Source: Agrobacterium tumefaciens
Lineage (GTDB): Bacteria > Pseudomonadota > Alphaproteobacteria > Rhizobiales > Rhizobiaceae
Direction of reading: 5' to 3'
Assembly: GCA_025559845.1 (NCBI GenBank)
Contig: CP048469.1
Location: 2,829,001-2,893,000, forward strand
DNA: 64,000 bases
The position numbers were made by a program, and so were the translations under genes. The notes under the pieces are model-generated. The model did no database searches, was not told the DNA's origin, and saw only the letters and a list, made by a program, of their open reading frames with translations. Of this stretch, positions 44,421 through 54,259 are shown piece after piece (within the stretch, counting starts at the first letter, position 1; each line of letters begins with the position of its first letter).

Positions 44421-45230
44421 TTGAGTGCCGGACAGACGAAGAATGACGAGGATTTTCCGTGGTGGCTGATGGCGATCCTTGCCATTGGCATCGGGCTTGC
44501 GGCCCTAATCGCAGTCAATGACCTTTACACCCAGGTTTTCACCACCGTCGCGAAGGGTATCGGTATAACGATCTTCGTGACGCTAGTCGCCTTCGTCCTC
44601 GCGACACTTCTGGGCCTTGGCATTTCACTACTCAGCATGGCCGACAACATCGTGTTGCGACAGTTCGCTCGATTTTACATCGAAGTGATCCGCGGCATAC
44701 CGGTTCTCGTCCTGCTCTTTTACATCGCCTTTGTCGGCACGCCGGGACTTGTGAGTCTCTATAATTGGCTGACTGTACCTCTGGCTGAGAGCGGATTGCT
44801 TGAGCCCTTGTTGGTGCGCGACGTCTCGCTGACATGGCGTGCAATCATTGCTCTGGCGATTTGTTACGCCGCCTTCATTGCCGAAATCTTTCGGGCAGGC
44901 ATTCAGTCGGTATCATCCGGGCAGATCGAGGCTGCGAAGGCGCTCGGTCTCAATCGCTATCATCGTTTCAGGCTGATTGTGTTGCCGCAGGCATTGAGGA
45001 CAATCTTTCCGCCGCTTTCGAACGACTTCGTCGCCATGGTCAAGGACAGTTCGCTCGTTTCGGCTCTGGGAGTCACCGATATTACCCAGATGGCCAAGGT
45101 CTATGCAGCAGGTTCGTTCCGCTTTTTCGAGACTTACTCGATTGTCGCCTATGTCTACCTGATCCTGACGATCGGCTTGTCGCTGATCTTGCGGCGCGTT
45201 GAAAAGGCTTTGCGCTCGAAGCAGCACTGA
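44421..45230 (+). CDS. Amino-acid ABC transporter permease (HisM/GlnP type)
   Basis: A 269-residue permease with five or six hydrophobic segments. The ATPase-docking EAA loop is E-A-A-K-A-L-G-L-N-R-Y-H-R-F-R near residues 171-185, and F-Y-I-E-V-I-R-G-I-P-V-L-V-L near 86-99 is typical of polar amino-acid permeases. The start is TTG at 44421, 35 bases after the binding-protein stop, with GGGGA about ten bases before it. Only one permease gene is seen and the ATPase is absent, so it must use one encoded elsewhere. Confidence 0.92.
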   Translation: MSAGQTKNDEDFPWWLMAILAIGIGLAALIAVNDLYTQVFTTVAKGIGITIFVTLVAFVLATLLGLGISLLSMADNIVLRQFARFYIEVIRGIPVLVLLFYIAFVGTPGLVSLYNWLTVPLAESGLLEPLLVRDVSLTWRAIIALAICYAAFIAEIFRAGIQSVSSGQIEAAKALGLNRYHRFRLIVLPQALRTIFPPLSNDFVAMVKDSSLVSALGVTDITQMAKVYAAGSFRFFETYSIVAYVYLILTIGLSLILRRVEKALRSKQH

Positions 45231-45242
45231 GGCGTGGCGCGA

Positions 45243-45270
45243 CAGCCGGGAAACCCGGCTGCCGCATTTT
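45243..45270. terminator. Probable bidirectional terminator between permease and MFS genes
   Basis: Arms CAGCCGGG (45243-45250) and CCCGGCTG (45254-45261) with a three-base loop lie between the convergent genes; CCGCATTTTC follows on plus. The T run is imperfect, so strength is uncertain. Confidence 0.6.
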
Positions 45271-45276
45271 CGTTTG

Positions 45277-46557
45277 TCAGGCAGTCGCCCTGTTTTCGCT
45301 GGCGATCGTGCGCGTGGCGATAATGACCAGCACGCCGGCAACAGCAAGGCAGAAAGCCAGGAAGAACATCGGTGCGATGGTGCTTCCGGTCTGATCCTTG
45401 ATCCACGGCACCACGTTCTGTGCGACGAAACCGCCGAGATTGCCGACCGAGTTGATGGCCGCAAGACCGGCAGCAGCACCAGCTCCCTTGAGGAAGCGAC
45501 CAGGCAGGCTCCAGAACACCGGCTGGCCGGCGAAAATGCCTGCAGCAGCAATGCAAAGGAACGTGAACTGCAGCACCGGAGTGGTCAGCAAAGCCGACAT
45601 CAGAAGGCAGGCCGCACCAATGAAGGCAGGACCGACGATGTACAGCGTCTTGTTCTTGGCACGATCCGCAGCAGCCGGAATGACATACAGCGAGATTGCG
45701 ACAGCGATCCACGGAATGATATTGATGAAACCATTGGCCGTGTTGGAAACGCCGAAGCTCTTGACGATGGTCGGCAGCCAGTAGCTGAGCCCGTAGGCGG
45801 CAAGCGGGAAACCGACATAGCAGAGCGACATGAACAAGACGCGCGGATTGATCAACGCCCTGAAACCATCATCGGCGTGTTCTTCCATACCGGAATTTTC
45901 AGACGCGATACGGTTCTTCAACCAGTCCTTCTCGTCCTGCGTCAGGAACTTCGCCTTGTCGGGCGTATCGTCCAGATAGAAGAGCGTAAAGATACCGGCG
46001 ATAACCGCAGGAACGCCAGTGGCGAGGAACACCCATTCCCAGCCTGCATATCCGAGCAGACCGTCCAGATCGAGCAGCATGCCGCCGAGCGGCGCGCCGA
46101 TCGCATTGGCAAGCGCACTGAAGATCATGAACAATCCGACCATACGGGCGCGGTAATCCCGCGGGAACCAGACAGTCAGCAGATAAAGAACACCAGGGAA
46201 GAAGCCGGCCTCACACGCTCCCAAGAGGAAGCGCAGAATATAGAACATCGTCGGGCTGCTTGTGTAGGCAAGCGCGATCGTGACCAGACCCCAGGAAATG
46301 ATGATGCGTGCGAACCAGCGGCTTGCACCGAAGCGCGTCAGCAGCAGATTGCTTGGAACTTCGAAAATAAAATAACCGATGAAGAACAGCGAAGCGCCGA
46401 GCCCATAGGCATATTCGCTCAATCCAAGATCGTCCACCATTTGCAGCTTGGCAAAGCTGACGTTCTGACGGTCGATATAAGCGATAAGATAGAGAACGCC
46501 AAGAAACGGCATGAGCCGCCAGGTGATCTTCGAGATAAGGGACTTTTCAGATACCAT
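45277..46557 (-). CDS. MFS transporter, anion:cation symporter (ACS) family
   Basis: A 426-residue carrier with 12 hydrophobic segments. The segment Y-I-D-R-Q-N-V-S-F-A near residues 26-35 and the later F-E-V-P-S-N-L-L-L-T-R-F-G motif near 64-76 place it in the ACS group, which imports organic anions such as phthalate, tartrate, galactonate or hydroxyphenylacetate. GGGAGG before ATG 46557 supports the start. The gene is divergent from leuC. No catabolic gene is next to it, so the substrate is unknown. Confidence 0.92.
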   Translation of the reverse strand: MVSEKSLISKITWRLMPFLGVLYLIAYIDRQNVSFAKLQMVDDLGLSEYAYGLGASLFFIGYFIFEVPSNLLLTRFGASRWFARIIISWGLVTIALAYTSSPTMFYILRFLLGACEAGFFPGVLYLLTVWFPRDYRARMVGLFMIFSALANAIGAPLGGMLLDLDGLLGYAGWEWVFLATGVPAVIAGIFTLFYLDDTPDKAKFLTQDEKDWLKNRIASENSGMEEHADDGFRALINPRVLFMSLCYVGFPLAAYGLSYWLPTIVKSFGVSNTANGFINIIPWIAVAISLYVIPAAADRAKNKTLYIVGPAFIGAACLLMSALLTTPVLQFTFLCIAAAGIFAGQPVFWSLPGRFLKGAGAAAGLAAINSVGNLGGFVAQNVVPWIKDQTGSTIAPMFFLAFCLAVAGVLVIIATRTIASENRATA

Positions 46558-46970
46558 GTGCTTTCCCTCCCTTCGATTCCTCGTTCGAAATGCAGATGAT
46601 AAGGCGCTCCGTCTATATGTGCAGCGCACAACAAGCAAGTTGCAATGCAGCAATCACCCCGCAATACAGGGGATTTCAAGGCATTTCGCGTAAAAAACTG
46701 GCATTTCGTGGCGATAAAATCGGCACTCTCGCCACCTCGGCCTGATATTGCCGTAGCGTCCGCGATCTGGTATGAAGGCAACCATGGAATCGAAATTCGG
46801 ATGTCTCGCGCAGAATATCTACGTGCTGCAAGACCATAAGCGTCTGCCAGCCCGTTTCTTCGCGCGCATCGCCGGGGCGCTCAACAGCCGACTTAGGCTC
46901 GCCTGACAGCATCTGCTGTCCACCTCATATCGATCCCCAATTTACCTTTTGAATGACAAGGCAAAGAGCC
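46558..46970. other. Divergent MFS / leuC intergenic region
   Basis: A 413-base gap. GGCATTTCG occurs twice in direct orientation (46680-46688 and 46700-46708), 20 bases apart, about two helical turns, a possible operator or activator site. A hairpin GACAGC (46903-46908), ATCT, GCTGTC (46913-46918) lies in the likely leuC leader. A 40-codon open frame at 46772-46894 lacks a ribosome-binding site and leucine-codon clusters, so it is not called. I see no convincing gene. Confidence 0.45.
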
Positions 46971-48380
46971 ATGAGCGCACCGCGTACCCTGTATGACAAG
47001 ATCTGGGACGACCACGTCGTCAACCGCGACCCGGATGGGACCTGTCTCATCTACATCGACCGTCACCTCGTTCACGAAGTGACGTCGCCGCAGGCCTTCG
47101 AAGGCCTGCGTATGGCAGGTCGTCCTGTCCATTCGCCGACCCGCACCCTGGCCGTCGTCGACCACAACGTTCCAACCACTGCCGATCGTCTTGAGGGCAT
47201 CAAGAACGAAGAAAGCCGTATTCAGGTCGAAGCACTGGCGCAGAACGCCAAGGATTTCGGCGTTGAATATTACTCCGAGCGTGACAAGCGCCAGGGCATC
47301 GTTCACATCGTTGGCCCTGAACAGGGCTTCACCCTGCCTGGCATGACGATCGTCTGCGGCGACAGCCACACCTCCACCCACGGAGCCTTTGGCGCATTGG
47401 CGCATGGTATCGGCACCTCGGAGGTTGAGCACGTTCTGGCAACCCAGACGCTGATCCAGAAAAAAGCCAAGAACATGCTGGTGCGTGTCGACGGCAAGAT
47501 ACCGGAAGGCGTGACGGCAAAGGACATCATCCTCGCGATCATTGGTGAAATCGGCACCGCCGGCGGTACCGGCCACGTGATCGAATTTGCCGGCGAGGCG
47601 ATCCGTTCCTTGTCCATGGAAGGCCGCATGACGGTCTGCAACATGACGATCGAAGGTGGCGCCCGCGCTGGTCTCATCGCACCGGACGAAACGACGTTCG
47701 AATATATCAAGGACAAGCCGCGCGCACCGCAGGGCGAAACGCTGGAACAGGCGATCGCCTACTGGAAGACGCTGAAGTCGGATGAAGGCGCGCACTACGA
47801 CAAGATTGTCGTGCTGGATGCCGCCAGCCTGCCACCGATCGTTTCCTGGGGCTCGTCGCCTGAAGACGTGACATCCGTTCAGGGCACTGTTCCTGATCCG
47901 GACAAGATTGAAGATGAGAACAAGCGTGCCTCCAAATGGCGCGCTCTGGAGTATATGGGCCTGAAGCCCGGCACCCGCATGACTGATATTCCTGTCGATC
48001 GTGTCTTCATCGGCTCGTGCACCAATGGTCGCATCGAGGACCTGCGTGCTGCGGCAAAGATCGTTGATGGCCGCAAGGTCGCGCCGACAGTCTCCGCAAT
48101 GATCGTCCCCGGCTCCGGACTGGTGAAAGAGCAGGCGGAAAAGGAGGGTCTGGACAAGATCTTCCTCGACGCCGGTTTCGAGTGGCGCGAACCGGGCTGC
48201 TCCATGTGCCTTGCCATGAACGATGACCGTTTGAAGCCGGGCGAACGTTGCGCCTCGACATCGAACCGCAACTTCGAAGGCCGTCAGGGCTACAAGAGCC
48301 GCACACATCTGGTTTCCCCCGCCATGGCGGCGGCGGCGGCCATCGCCGGCCACTTCGTCGATGTTCGTGAATGGCAATAA
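46971..48380 (+). CDS. leuC: 3-isopropylmalate dehydratase large subunit
   Basis: Iron-sulfur aconitase-family subunit that, with LeuD, isomerises 2- to 3-isopropylmalate in leucine synthesis. The protein is 469 residues. Cluster cysteines are in I-G-S-C-T-N-G-R near residue 347 and C-S-M-C near 407-410. The active-site block [15 protein letters not shown] is intact. The ATG at 46971 with A-A-G-G-C is preferred to an ATG 18 bases earlier. LeuD is not in the window. Confidence 0.97.
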   Translation: MSAPRTLYDKIWDDHVVNRDPDGTCLIYIDRHLVHEVTSPQAFEGLRMAGRPVHSPTRTLAVVDHNVPTTADRLEGIKNEESRIQVEALAQNAKDFGVEYYSERDKRQGIVHIVGPEQGFTLPGMTIVCGDSHTSTHGAFGALAHGIGTSEVEHVLATQTLIQKKAKNMLVRVDGKIPEGVTAKDIILAIIGEIGTAGGTGHVIEFAGEAIRSLSMEGRMTVCNMTIEGGARAGLIAPDETTFEYIKDKPRAPQGETLEQAIAYWKTLKSDEGAHYDKIVVLDAASLPPIVSWGSSPEDVTSVQGTVPDPDKIEDENKRASKWRALEYMGLKPGTRMTDIPVDRVFIGSCTNGRIEDLRAAAKIVDGRKVAPTVSAMIVPGSGLVKEQAEKEGLDKIFLDAGFEWREPGCSMCLAMNDDRLKPGERCASTSNRNFEGRQGYKSRTHLVSPAMAAAAAIAGHFVDVREWQ

Positions 48381-48404
48381 ACGTCGAAGCCAAACCAGGC
48401 TGAC

Positions 48405-48438
48405 AAAAAACCCCGGAGCGATCCGGGGTTTTCTTTTT
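48405..48438. terminator. Bidirectional terminator after leuC
   Basis: Eleven-base arms AAAACCCCGGA (48407-48417) and TCCGGGGTTTT (48422-48432) with a four-base loop. T runs on both strands serve leuC (plus) and the convergent M48 gene (minus). Confidence 0.93.
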
Positions 48439-48440
48439 GG

Positions 48441-49967
48441 TTATTCCGAAATGATCTTCACCCGCTGGCCGGGTTGGAGAGTGGCTGTCGCGCTCAACGC
48501 GTTCAGTACTCTGAACATGTCAAGCTTGCGATCCGTGCCCATCATACGCGCCGCCATCGTCGCCACTGTCTCACCGGGTTTTACGGTAATGACCCGTACG
48601 CGCAGCGGTTTCAGCGAGGCAATCTCCTGTGGCGTCATCCGCCGGAAACTGCTGCGCAGAACGTTGGCAACACTGTCAAGCTGCGGGCTGCCTTTTGGCA
48701 CGGCCGTCAGAAAACGGAAGATCTGTTGGCCGACACGGATGACGGTCACATCGAAATCCCATTTGTCGGCGGACGCACGGGCCGTTGCGGCCTCGAGCCC
48801 ATTGACCTGGGTTTCACGAACGGTTTCCGGGATGAGGCCCGCCACCCAGCCACTCGTGAGATAGTTCGCAAGACTGGTCTGCTTGGGATCGGCAACGCCA
48901 TCAAAACGGATGGCCATGTCGCCAGGTCCGGTCGCCAGAACGGCTTCCACCTTGTTATCGATCACGAAGCCTTCCGGAACATCGAAACGGATGCCGAGCG
49001 TGCCGTGCAGGAATGTCTGCCCACGGACGTAACCTTCCTGCGGGCTGTCGCCATAAAGCAGCCCATCGATGCCATCGAGGAACCAGTCGCGGCCACGATC
49101 ACCGACCTGACCTTCCTGGCCGAAGGCGCGGGCATGACGCCGCGCTAACTCGATACGTTGTGGTGTATTCGGGTGGCTGGACAGGAAGTCGAGGCTCTGG
49201 TCACTGTCGGGATCGGCGGACGTGAAGCGGGCGTAAGCGGCCATCGAGTCAAGGAACCGGGGCGACGCGAAAGGATCGTACCCTGCCTCGCCCAGCATGC
49301 GCACGCCGATAACATCAGCCTGCAGTTCCTGCTGACGGGAAAATGCTGCAAGTCGCAGCTTGCCACGTGCCAGCGCCTGCTTGCCGGCGAGGTCGCTGGA
49401 CAGCACCTCGGCAACCACCCTGCTGGCAATAACCTCCGCTTCTTCACGACGCTGACGCTCGATCCCGTGATTGGCGGTGACATGGCCCATTTCGTGCGAA
49501 AGCACAGCCGCTACTTCCGACGCGTCATTGGCAAGCGCCAGAAGACCACGCGTCACGTAAAGATAGCCACCCGGCAATGCAAAGGCATTGATCGCCGGCG
49601 AATTGAGGATTGTGATGCGATACGATTGCTGCGGATTTTCCGATACCGCCGTCAGCGCACCGGTAATGCGCGCAACCAGCCGTTCCGTTTTTGCATCGTG
49701 ATATTCACCACCGTAACTCGCCACGATGCGGGGATGCTCACGCGCACCCATCTGGGCACGCGGGTCATTCTTTTGCACCTCTTCCACGGTCTGCGGATTG
49801 TCGGACGGCCGCAACGTAGATTGGTAAGCCGGGCTGAACAGAGACTGGCAGGAAGATAGAATGACGGAGGATGCCGCAAGCACAGAAAAAACTTTGGCCG
49901 CTCTGCCGAAACGCTGAACGCCTGAACCGGAGAACAAACCCCTCTGTGCAGTCACGCAATTTTTCAT
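48441..49967 (-). CDS. M48 family metalloprotease lipoprotein with C-terminal LysM-like domain
   Basis: A 508-residue envelope zinc protease of family M48 (BepA/LoiP/YggG-like), probably in outer-membrane protein quality control. A lipobox L-S-S-C lies at residues 37-40 after a hydrophobic run, unusually late because of a 20-residue basic extension. The zinc motif H-E-M-G-H is at 158-162, with the third ligand in E-L-Q-A-D near 213. The middle is not recognised. The last 55 residues (V-K-P-G-E-T-V-A-T-M-A to P-G-Q-R-V-K-I) resemble LysM, which could bind peptidoglycan. Confidence 0.92.
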   Translation of the reverse strand: MKNCVTAQRGLFSGSGVQRFGRAAKVFSVLAASSVILSSCQSLFSPAYQSTLRPSDNPQTVEEVQKNDPRAQMGAREHPRIVASYGGEYHDAKTERLVARITGALTAVSENPQQSYRITILNSPAINAFALPGGYLYVTRGLLALANDASEVAAVLSHEMGHVTANHGIERQRREEAEVIASRVVAEVLSSDLAGKQALARGKLRLAAFSRQQELQADVIGVRMLGEAGYDPFASPRFLDSMAAYARFTSADPDSDQSLDFLSSHPNTPQRIELARRHARAFGQEGQVGDRGRDWFLDGIDGLLYGDSPQEGYVRGQTFLHGTLGIRFDVPEGFVIDNKVEAVLATGPGDMAIRFDGVADPKQTSLANYLTSGWVAGLIPETVRETQVNGLEAATARASADKWDFDVTVIRVGQQIFRFLTAVPKGSPQLDSVANVLRSSFRRMTPQEIASLKPLRVRVITVKPGETVATMAARMMGTDRKLDMFRVLNALSATATLQPGQRVKIISE

Positions 49968-50043
49968 TCTGTTAGTCTGCTCCTAACGTTCCTGATCATC
50001 CGTTAATTGCAGACCAGAATATCATATTCCCCTCGACCAGCAC

Positions 50044-50205
50044 ATGAATGCCGCAGAGGTAAAAACGATCCTTCGCACCCGGACTATTTTTGAAGAAGGC
50101 AATAGTTACCGTGTTCTCGGACAACAACTTGAGTCTCGCAAGTGCAAATTAGCGTCATTGAAGTCGTGTGGTAAAGCGATTGCCAGCGGGCCGCGTCGAA
50201 AATAA
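50044..50205 (+). CDS. Possible 53-residue small protein
   Basis: An open frame of 53 codons beginning ATG in the 243-base gap between the M48 start and the thiQ stop. The product would be basic and soluble, beginning M-N-A-A-E-V-K-T-I-L-R-T-R and ending P-R-R-K. No Shine-Dalgarno is visible, and random frames of this length are common in GC-rich DNA, so it may well be chance. Confidence 0.15.
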   Translation: MNAAEVKTILRTRTIFEEGNSYRVLGQQLESRKCKLASLKSCGKAIASGPRRK

Positions 50206-50210
50206 GGCGA

Positions 50211-50927
50211 TCATCCATTCAGGAAGCCCTCAATGACCTTCACATTTTGTGTGGCAAAGAAATCATCGACCGAACCCGAGTAGAGAACGCTGCCCCGATC
50301 AAGAAAAACCACATCCTGAGCCAGCTTCTTCACGTCATCGATATGATGCGTGACAATAACGACGGTATGTTGTGTTTCGGCTTGCAGTTTAACAAGCAAT
50401 GAGACCATCCCGGACCGCAAACCCGGATCAAGCGCGGCAAAAGGTTCATCAAGAAGCATGACAGGCTTTTCGCGCACAAGCGCGCGTGCCAAAGCCGCTC
50501 GCTGCCTCTCCCCGCCCGACAGTGTGTTCGGCATGCGTTTTCCAAACCCCGCCAATCCAACGCGCTCAAGCGCAAGGTCAATTTCCTGCCTGTCCTTTGC
50601 CTGCAATTTCAAAGACGGACTGACGCCAAGCGCAACATTGGTGAAAATGTCGAGATGCGCAAAAAGGTTGTTGTCCTGAAAGATCGATGAAACGGGACGT
50701 TCGGAGGGATCGAGCGCCTTTACGTCCTGCTCATTGATCAGGACTCGACCGGTGTCCGGCATCTCGAATCCGGCAACAAGGTTGAGCAAAGTCGACTTGC
50801 CGGAACCCGAGGCACCAACGACAGCCGTAATTCGTCCTCTGTGGAAACTGCAGTCAAACTGAAAGCTCTGCGACCCGAGTGTTAAGCTCACCTCATCCAG
50901 CCGAATCGCCAGATTTTCCCTACTCAT
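50211..50927 (-). CDS. thiQ: Thiamine ABC transporter ATP-binding protein
   Basis: A 238-residue ATPase of the ThiBPQ thiamine/TPP importer. Walker [10 protein letters not shown] is at residues 38-46, the signature L-S-G-G-E-R-Q-R near 129-136 and Walker B V-M-L-L-D-E-P-F near 149-156. ATG at 50927 overlaps the thiP stop as ATGA, and AAGGGA precedes it, so the open extension upstream is not used. It is the last gene of the riboswitch-controlled thiBPQ operon. Confidence 0.95.
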   Translation of the reverse strand: MSRENLAIRLDEVSLTLGSQSFQFDCSFHRGRITAVVGASGSGKSTLLNLVAGFEMPDTGRVLINEQDVKALDPSERPVSSIFQDNNLFAHLDIFTNVALGVSPSLKLQAKDRQEIDLALERVGLAGFGKRMPNTLSGGERQRAALARALVREKPVMLLDEPFAALDPGLRSGMVSLLVKLQAETQHTVVIVTHHIDDVKKLAQDVVFLDRGSVLYSGSVDDFFATQNVKVIEGFLNG

Positions 50928-52546
50928 GCGCTTCCCTTTGATGATTTGGAACTCGGCACACCGCCAGCCGCAAGCAACAGGCAAACAAGACCGAGAATGA
51001 AGGCGTATCCCGCCGCATCATTCGTCCGATAGCTGCCCATATTGCTGTAAACCAGCCAAGGTAAGGTCACAAAGTTCTCCGAACCGAATAGAGCAACCGC
51101 ACCAAGGTCGCCAAGCGAAAGTGCCATTGAAAATGACATGGCCATGGCAAGAGACCGCCACAGGACAGGCATGTCGATCAGACGCATACGCGAGAAAGTT
51201 GAGATGCCAAGACTTGCCGATAGCCGTCCGGTGCGGGCGCGGTGCGTCGCAATGGCTGGCTCCAGTACCCGCATGACAAGCGGCAGGGCCATCAGCATGT
51301 TGATCAGGGCGACGAGCAAGGGGGCAAACAAATTGACATCGCCCAGTGGTCTCAAAAGCAAAAACCAGCCACTTCCGAGGACCACAGGCGGCACGAGAAG
51401 GACGAGTGAAGAGCCTGCTCCATAAAGTACCGAGACGAACCGCAAGGGCGCCGTAACTCTTCGTTTTGAAGAAATCGCCTGCCGCGCAGCAATCAACGCA
51501 ACGCAGCAAAGCACGGCAAGTGTCCCCGACAGCAGCGCAATGAAAAAGCTGGTGGTCGCGGCCCGCACAAAGACCGGCGCCGAAACAAGCCGGATCAGAT
51601 CGGCACTGAGCCCGGAAGCAGCGACGGCCGCAAGCGGCAAGCCGACCAGAAGGATCACGAAAACAATGGCCGCTCCGTCCCAGACCCGGGCAGCGATACC
51701 GAAACTGTCAAAACGACGGATCGGTCGTCCCAGGGATGCAATCTCCGCGTCCTGCGAGGGAAACAGGGAAAGCAAACCAAGAAGAACGGCCGTCAGGGTG
51801 ATCTGCATCAGCGAAAGGGCAATCGCGCGCTGTGGATCGAAATCAAATCGCAGCGCCTGGTAGATGGCCACTTCGAGTGTCGTTGCCGCAGGTCCACCTC
51901 CCAAAAGCAGAACAAGCGTAAAACTGGTGGCACATAGCATGAAGATGAGCCCGGCAATGCCCGGCACGAGGCGCATGACTGCAGGCCACTCGATGAAGCG
52001 AAGCACCGATAACGAGCCCATACCAAGGCTCGACGCCATGCGCCAATATTCTGCGGGCACGCGCTCCAGCCCCGCCAGCATCAACCGAACGGCCAACGGC
52101 AGATTGAAAAATACATGCGCAACGAGAATGCCAGAGAGGCCGTAGATGCTGAATGGCTGCTCTTTGCCGAGCGACAAAAGCGCGGTGTTCAGCGCACCTT
52201 GCCTGCCCCAGATCGCGATGATCCCGAAGGCCCCGACAATTGCTGGCAGACCCATCGGAACCGCCAGTAGCCTGATTATCCAGATACGGCCGGGAAAACG
52301 TCTTTGCCGGGCCAGCGCCAGCGCCACCGGCAGACCCAGAATGATGGAAATAAGGGTGGACAGCGTAGCCTGATAAAGCGTGAAACGGAGGATGCGCAGC
52401 GTATAGGCATCCAGAATTCCCGAAGCCGACGTTCCAGCATCAAACGAAAGCAGCGCGACGACGGCAAGCGCCATGAACAGAAAAACGGCGGTAAACGCCG
52501 CCGTTCCTCCAATCATCGACCATCTGTAGTCGCGACGCAGCATCAT
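50924..52546 (-). CDS. thiP: Thiamine ABC transporter permease
   Basis: A 540-residue membrane protein with about 12 hydrophobic segments: a fused pair of permease domains, the normal layout of ThiP. EAA-like ATPase-docking loops are found in both halves, near [10 protein letters not shown] (about 174-183) and near R-L-S-A-S-L-G-I-S (about 432-440). The ATG at 52546 has AGG seven bases upstream; a second ATG follows directly. It is coupled to thiQ and lies 19 bases after thiB. Confidence 0.95.
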   Translation of the reverse strand: MMLRRDYRWSMIGGTAAFTAVFLFMALAVVALLSFDAGTSASGILDAYTLRILRFTLYQATLSTLISIILGLPVALALARQRRFPGRIWIIRLLAVPMGLPAIVGAFGIIAIWGRQGALNTALLSLGKEQPFSIYGLSGILVAHVFFNLPLAVRLMLAGLERVPAEYWRMASSLGMGSLSVLRFIEWPAVMRLVPGIAGLIFMLCATSFTLVLLLGGGPAATTLEVAIYQALRFDFDPQRAIALSLMQITLTAVLLGLLSLFPSQDAEIASLGRPIRRFDSFGIAARVWDGAAIVFVILLVGLPLAAVAASGLSADLIRLVSAPVFVRAATTSFFIALLSGTLAVLCCVALIAARQAISSKRRVTAPLRFVSVLYGAGSSLVLLVPPVVLGSGWFLLLRPLGDVNLFAPLLVALINMLMALPLVMRVLEPAIATHRARTGRLSASLGISTFSRMRLIDMPVLWRSLAMAMSFSMALSLGDLGAVALFGSENFVTLPWLVYSNMGSYRTNDAAGYAFILGLVCLLLAAGGVPSSKSSKGSA

Positions 52547-52565
52547 CTGTTCGCCTGAACTTCCC

Positions 52566-53579
52566 TTAATTGACGCTCATGGCCGCAAGCCACTCATCGA
52601 TCCAGGCCTTGCGATTTTTCGCCACCTCGGCGGAGTCCATCAGAAAGGTCTTTTCCGGCTGCACCAGTTTAGAAAAAGCTTCCGGCAACGGCTTCGAAGT
52701 AGCGGAAACTGGCATCATCCAGTTGTTTTCCGGAATGGCGTCCTGAAAACCCGGCGTCAGAGTGAAGGCAAGGAACTGTTTGGCAAGCTCCTTCTCCGGC
52801 GCGTTTTTCAGAAGGCCTGAAACCTCGATCTGGATATAATGCCCTTCAGAAAACGCTGCGGCCTGATAACGATCGGTGTTCTCCGAAACCATGTGATAGG
52901 CGGGCGACGTGGTGTAGGAGAGCACCATCGGCACTTCGCCCTTGGTAAAGAGGCCGTAGGATTCCGACCAGCCCGGCGTCACCGTCAAAACGCGGTTCTT
53001 CAGTTTTGCCCAGGCCTCCGGCGCCTTGTCGCCATAGACCGACTTGACCCAGAGCAGCAGACCGAGGCCCGGCGTCGAGGTGCGCGGGTCCTGGATCGCG
53101 ATCTTTTGCGACGGATCGCCGTCAACCAGATCCTTCAGGCTTTTGGGCGGGTTCTTGATGGTCTGCGTATCATAGATAACGGCAAAATGGCCGTAGTCAT
53201 ATGGCACGAAAACATCGTCCTGGTAGCCGCCCGGTACTTTCGCCGCGGACACATCAATGTCGCCTGCCTCGAACAGACCGGTCTGTTTGGCTTCCGCCAC
53301 GAGATTGGTGTCGAGGCCGACCACAACGTCAGCCTTCGAACCAGCGCCTTCCAGTTTCAGGCGGTTGAGCAGCGCCACACCATCAGCAACACCGACGAAA
53401 TTGACCGTGCAGTTGCAGATTTTTTCGAAAGCCTCTTTCACCTTGGGGCCGGGACCCCATTCTGAAACGAAGCTCTCATAGGTGTAGATAGTCAGTGTCT
53501 TCTTCTCTTGCGCCGCGGCAAGACCCGGCAGCAGCAGAGATACGGCAACAATGGAGTTCAGCAAGAAACGACGACGCAC
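52566..53579 (-). CDS. thiB: Thiamine ABC transporter substrate-binding protein
   Basis: A periplasmic thiamine-binding protein of 337 residues. A signal peptide covers about 1-24: basic M-R-R-R, hydrophobic core, then L-A-A-A-Q-E. The ThiB pattern L-T-I-Y-T-Y-E-S-F near residue 30, C-N-C near 57 and W-G-P-G-P-K-V are clear. The start is GTG at 53579, decided by AGGAGG at 53590-53585 with five-base spacing; the in-frame GTG two codons earlier overlaps that site. It opens the operon under a TPP riboswitch. Confidence 0.95.
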   Translation of the reverse strand: MRRRFLLNSIVAVSLLLPGLAAAQEKKTLTIYTYESFVSEWGPGPKVKEAFEKICNCTVNFVGVADGVALLNRLKLEGAGSKADVVVGLDTNLVAEAKQTGLFEAGDIDVSAAKVPGGYQDDVFVPYDYGHFAVIYDTQTIKNPPKSLKDLVDGDPSQKIAIQDPRTSTPGLGLLLWVKSVYGDKAPEAWAKLKNRVLTVTPGWSESYGLFTKGEVPMVLSYTTSPAYHMVSENTDRYQAAAFSEGHYIQIEVSGLLKNAPEKELAKQFLAFTLTPGFQDAIPENNWMMPVSATSKPLPEAFSKLVQPEKTFLMDSAEVAKNRKAWIDEWLAAMSVN

Positions 53580-53614
53580 GCGCACCTCCTAAAAACGAAA
53601 AGGGGATCAGGCGC
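53579..53614 (-). promoter_or_regulatory. Possible Shine-Dalgarno-masking stem of the TPP switch
   Basis: On the minus strand GCGCCT (53614-53609) can pair, with a bulge, with the AGGTGCGC that contains the end of the AGGAGGT ribosome-binding site of thiB (53590-53580). No T-rich terminator is visible here, so control of translation is the more natural mode. The pairing is short and not folded by computation. Confidence 0.35.
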
Positions 53615-53630
53615 TTGCGTGTAAGCTGTC

Positions 53631-53720
53631 TAATCCCTACGCCGGTATGAACCAGATCAGGTTCTTCGGGTTGGCGAACCTCTCAGCCTTGTCTCCAGAA
53701 AAAAGACAAGACACCCCGTT
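53631..53720 (-). promoter_or_regulatory. TPP riboswitch (THI element) of thiBPQ
   Basis: Read on the minus strand, the leader has G-G-G-G-T-G at its 5' end, C-T-G-A-G-A-G-G (53686-53679), and then A-A-C-C-T-G-A-T-C-T-G-G followed by C-G-T-A-G-G-G-A (to about 53633), the core of the thiamine-pyrophosphate aptamer. The 5' and 3' ends pair to close the element. It lies about 40 bases before the thiB ribosome-binding site. Confidence 0.95.
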
Positions 53721-53774
53721 AGATCAAAGCAAGGATGTAAACCTGCCGCTGTCGCTTGGCAAGACGGCCTGTTG

Positions 53775-54167
53775 TCAGGCCTGCTCCGTCATATGCACGA
53801 GTTCCCAGACATGGCCGTCAGGGTCCTGAAAGCTGCCGGCATACATGAAGCCATGATCCTGAACCGGCTTCCATCTGCTGCCACCCGAGGCGAGTGCCGC
53901 CGTAATCGTACGGTCGATCTCCTCACGGCTCCCTGCCGAAAGGCAGGTCAGCACCTCTGTACTGCTCGCCGCATCACAAATATCGCCATTGATGAAATCC
54001 CGAAAACGCTCTTCCTGCAGAAGCATCACGAAGATGTTCTGCTCGACAATCATGCAAAGCGTACGATCGTCAGAATATTCCGGATTGAAGCTGAACCCGA
54101 GCGCCGTAAAAAACGCTCTCGATCTCTCGATATCCTTGACAGGCAGGTTGACGAAAATCATCCGCAT
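53775..54167 (-). CDS. VOC family protein (glyoxalase/bleomycin-resistance-like)
   Basis: A 130-residue protein of the vicinal oxygen chelate superfamily, built of two beta-alpha-beta-beta-beta units. N-terminal F-V-N-L-P-V-K-D-I-E-R-S and C-terminal D-P-D-G-H-V-W-E-L-V-H-M (about 115-126) are typical; the metal-binding E and H of the last block are present. Members range from lyases to antibiotic-binding proteins, and the substrate cannot be told. GGAG eight bases upstream supports the ATG. It lies alone between thiB and the Uup-like gene. Confidence 0.9.
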   Translation of the reverse strand: MRMIFVNLPVKDIERSRAFFTALGFSFNPEYSDDRTLCMIVEQNIFVMLLQEERFRDFINGDICDAASSTEVLTCLSAGSREEIDRTITAALASGGSRWKPVQDHGFMYAGSFQDPDGHVWELVHMTEQA

Positions 54168-54259
54168 GGTCCGAACTCCTCCATTGGACTGACAGGAAAA
54201 GCCAATTTGCTTCCCCTGTCAAAGTCAGAGCAGACGAAACCGTTCCCGGAATTCCGCTT

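Noticed and set aside
46772..46894. 40-codon open frame before leuC as a possible leader peptide
   Set aside because: There is no ribosome-binding site, no run of leucine codons, and no terminator/antiterminator pair after it.
46893..48377. 494-codon minus-strand open frame antisense to leuC
   Set aside because: leuC is intact on plus, and the antisense product lacks any known motif.
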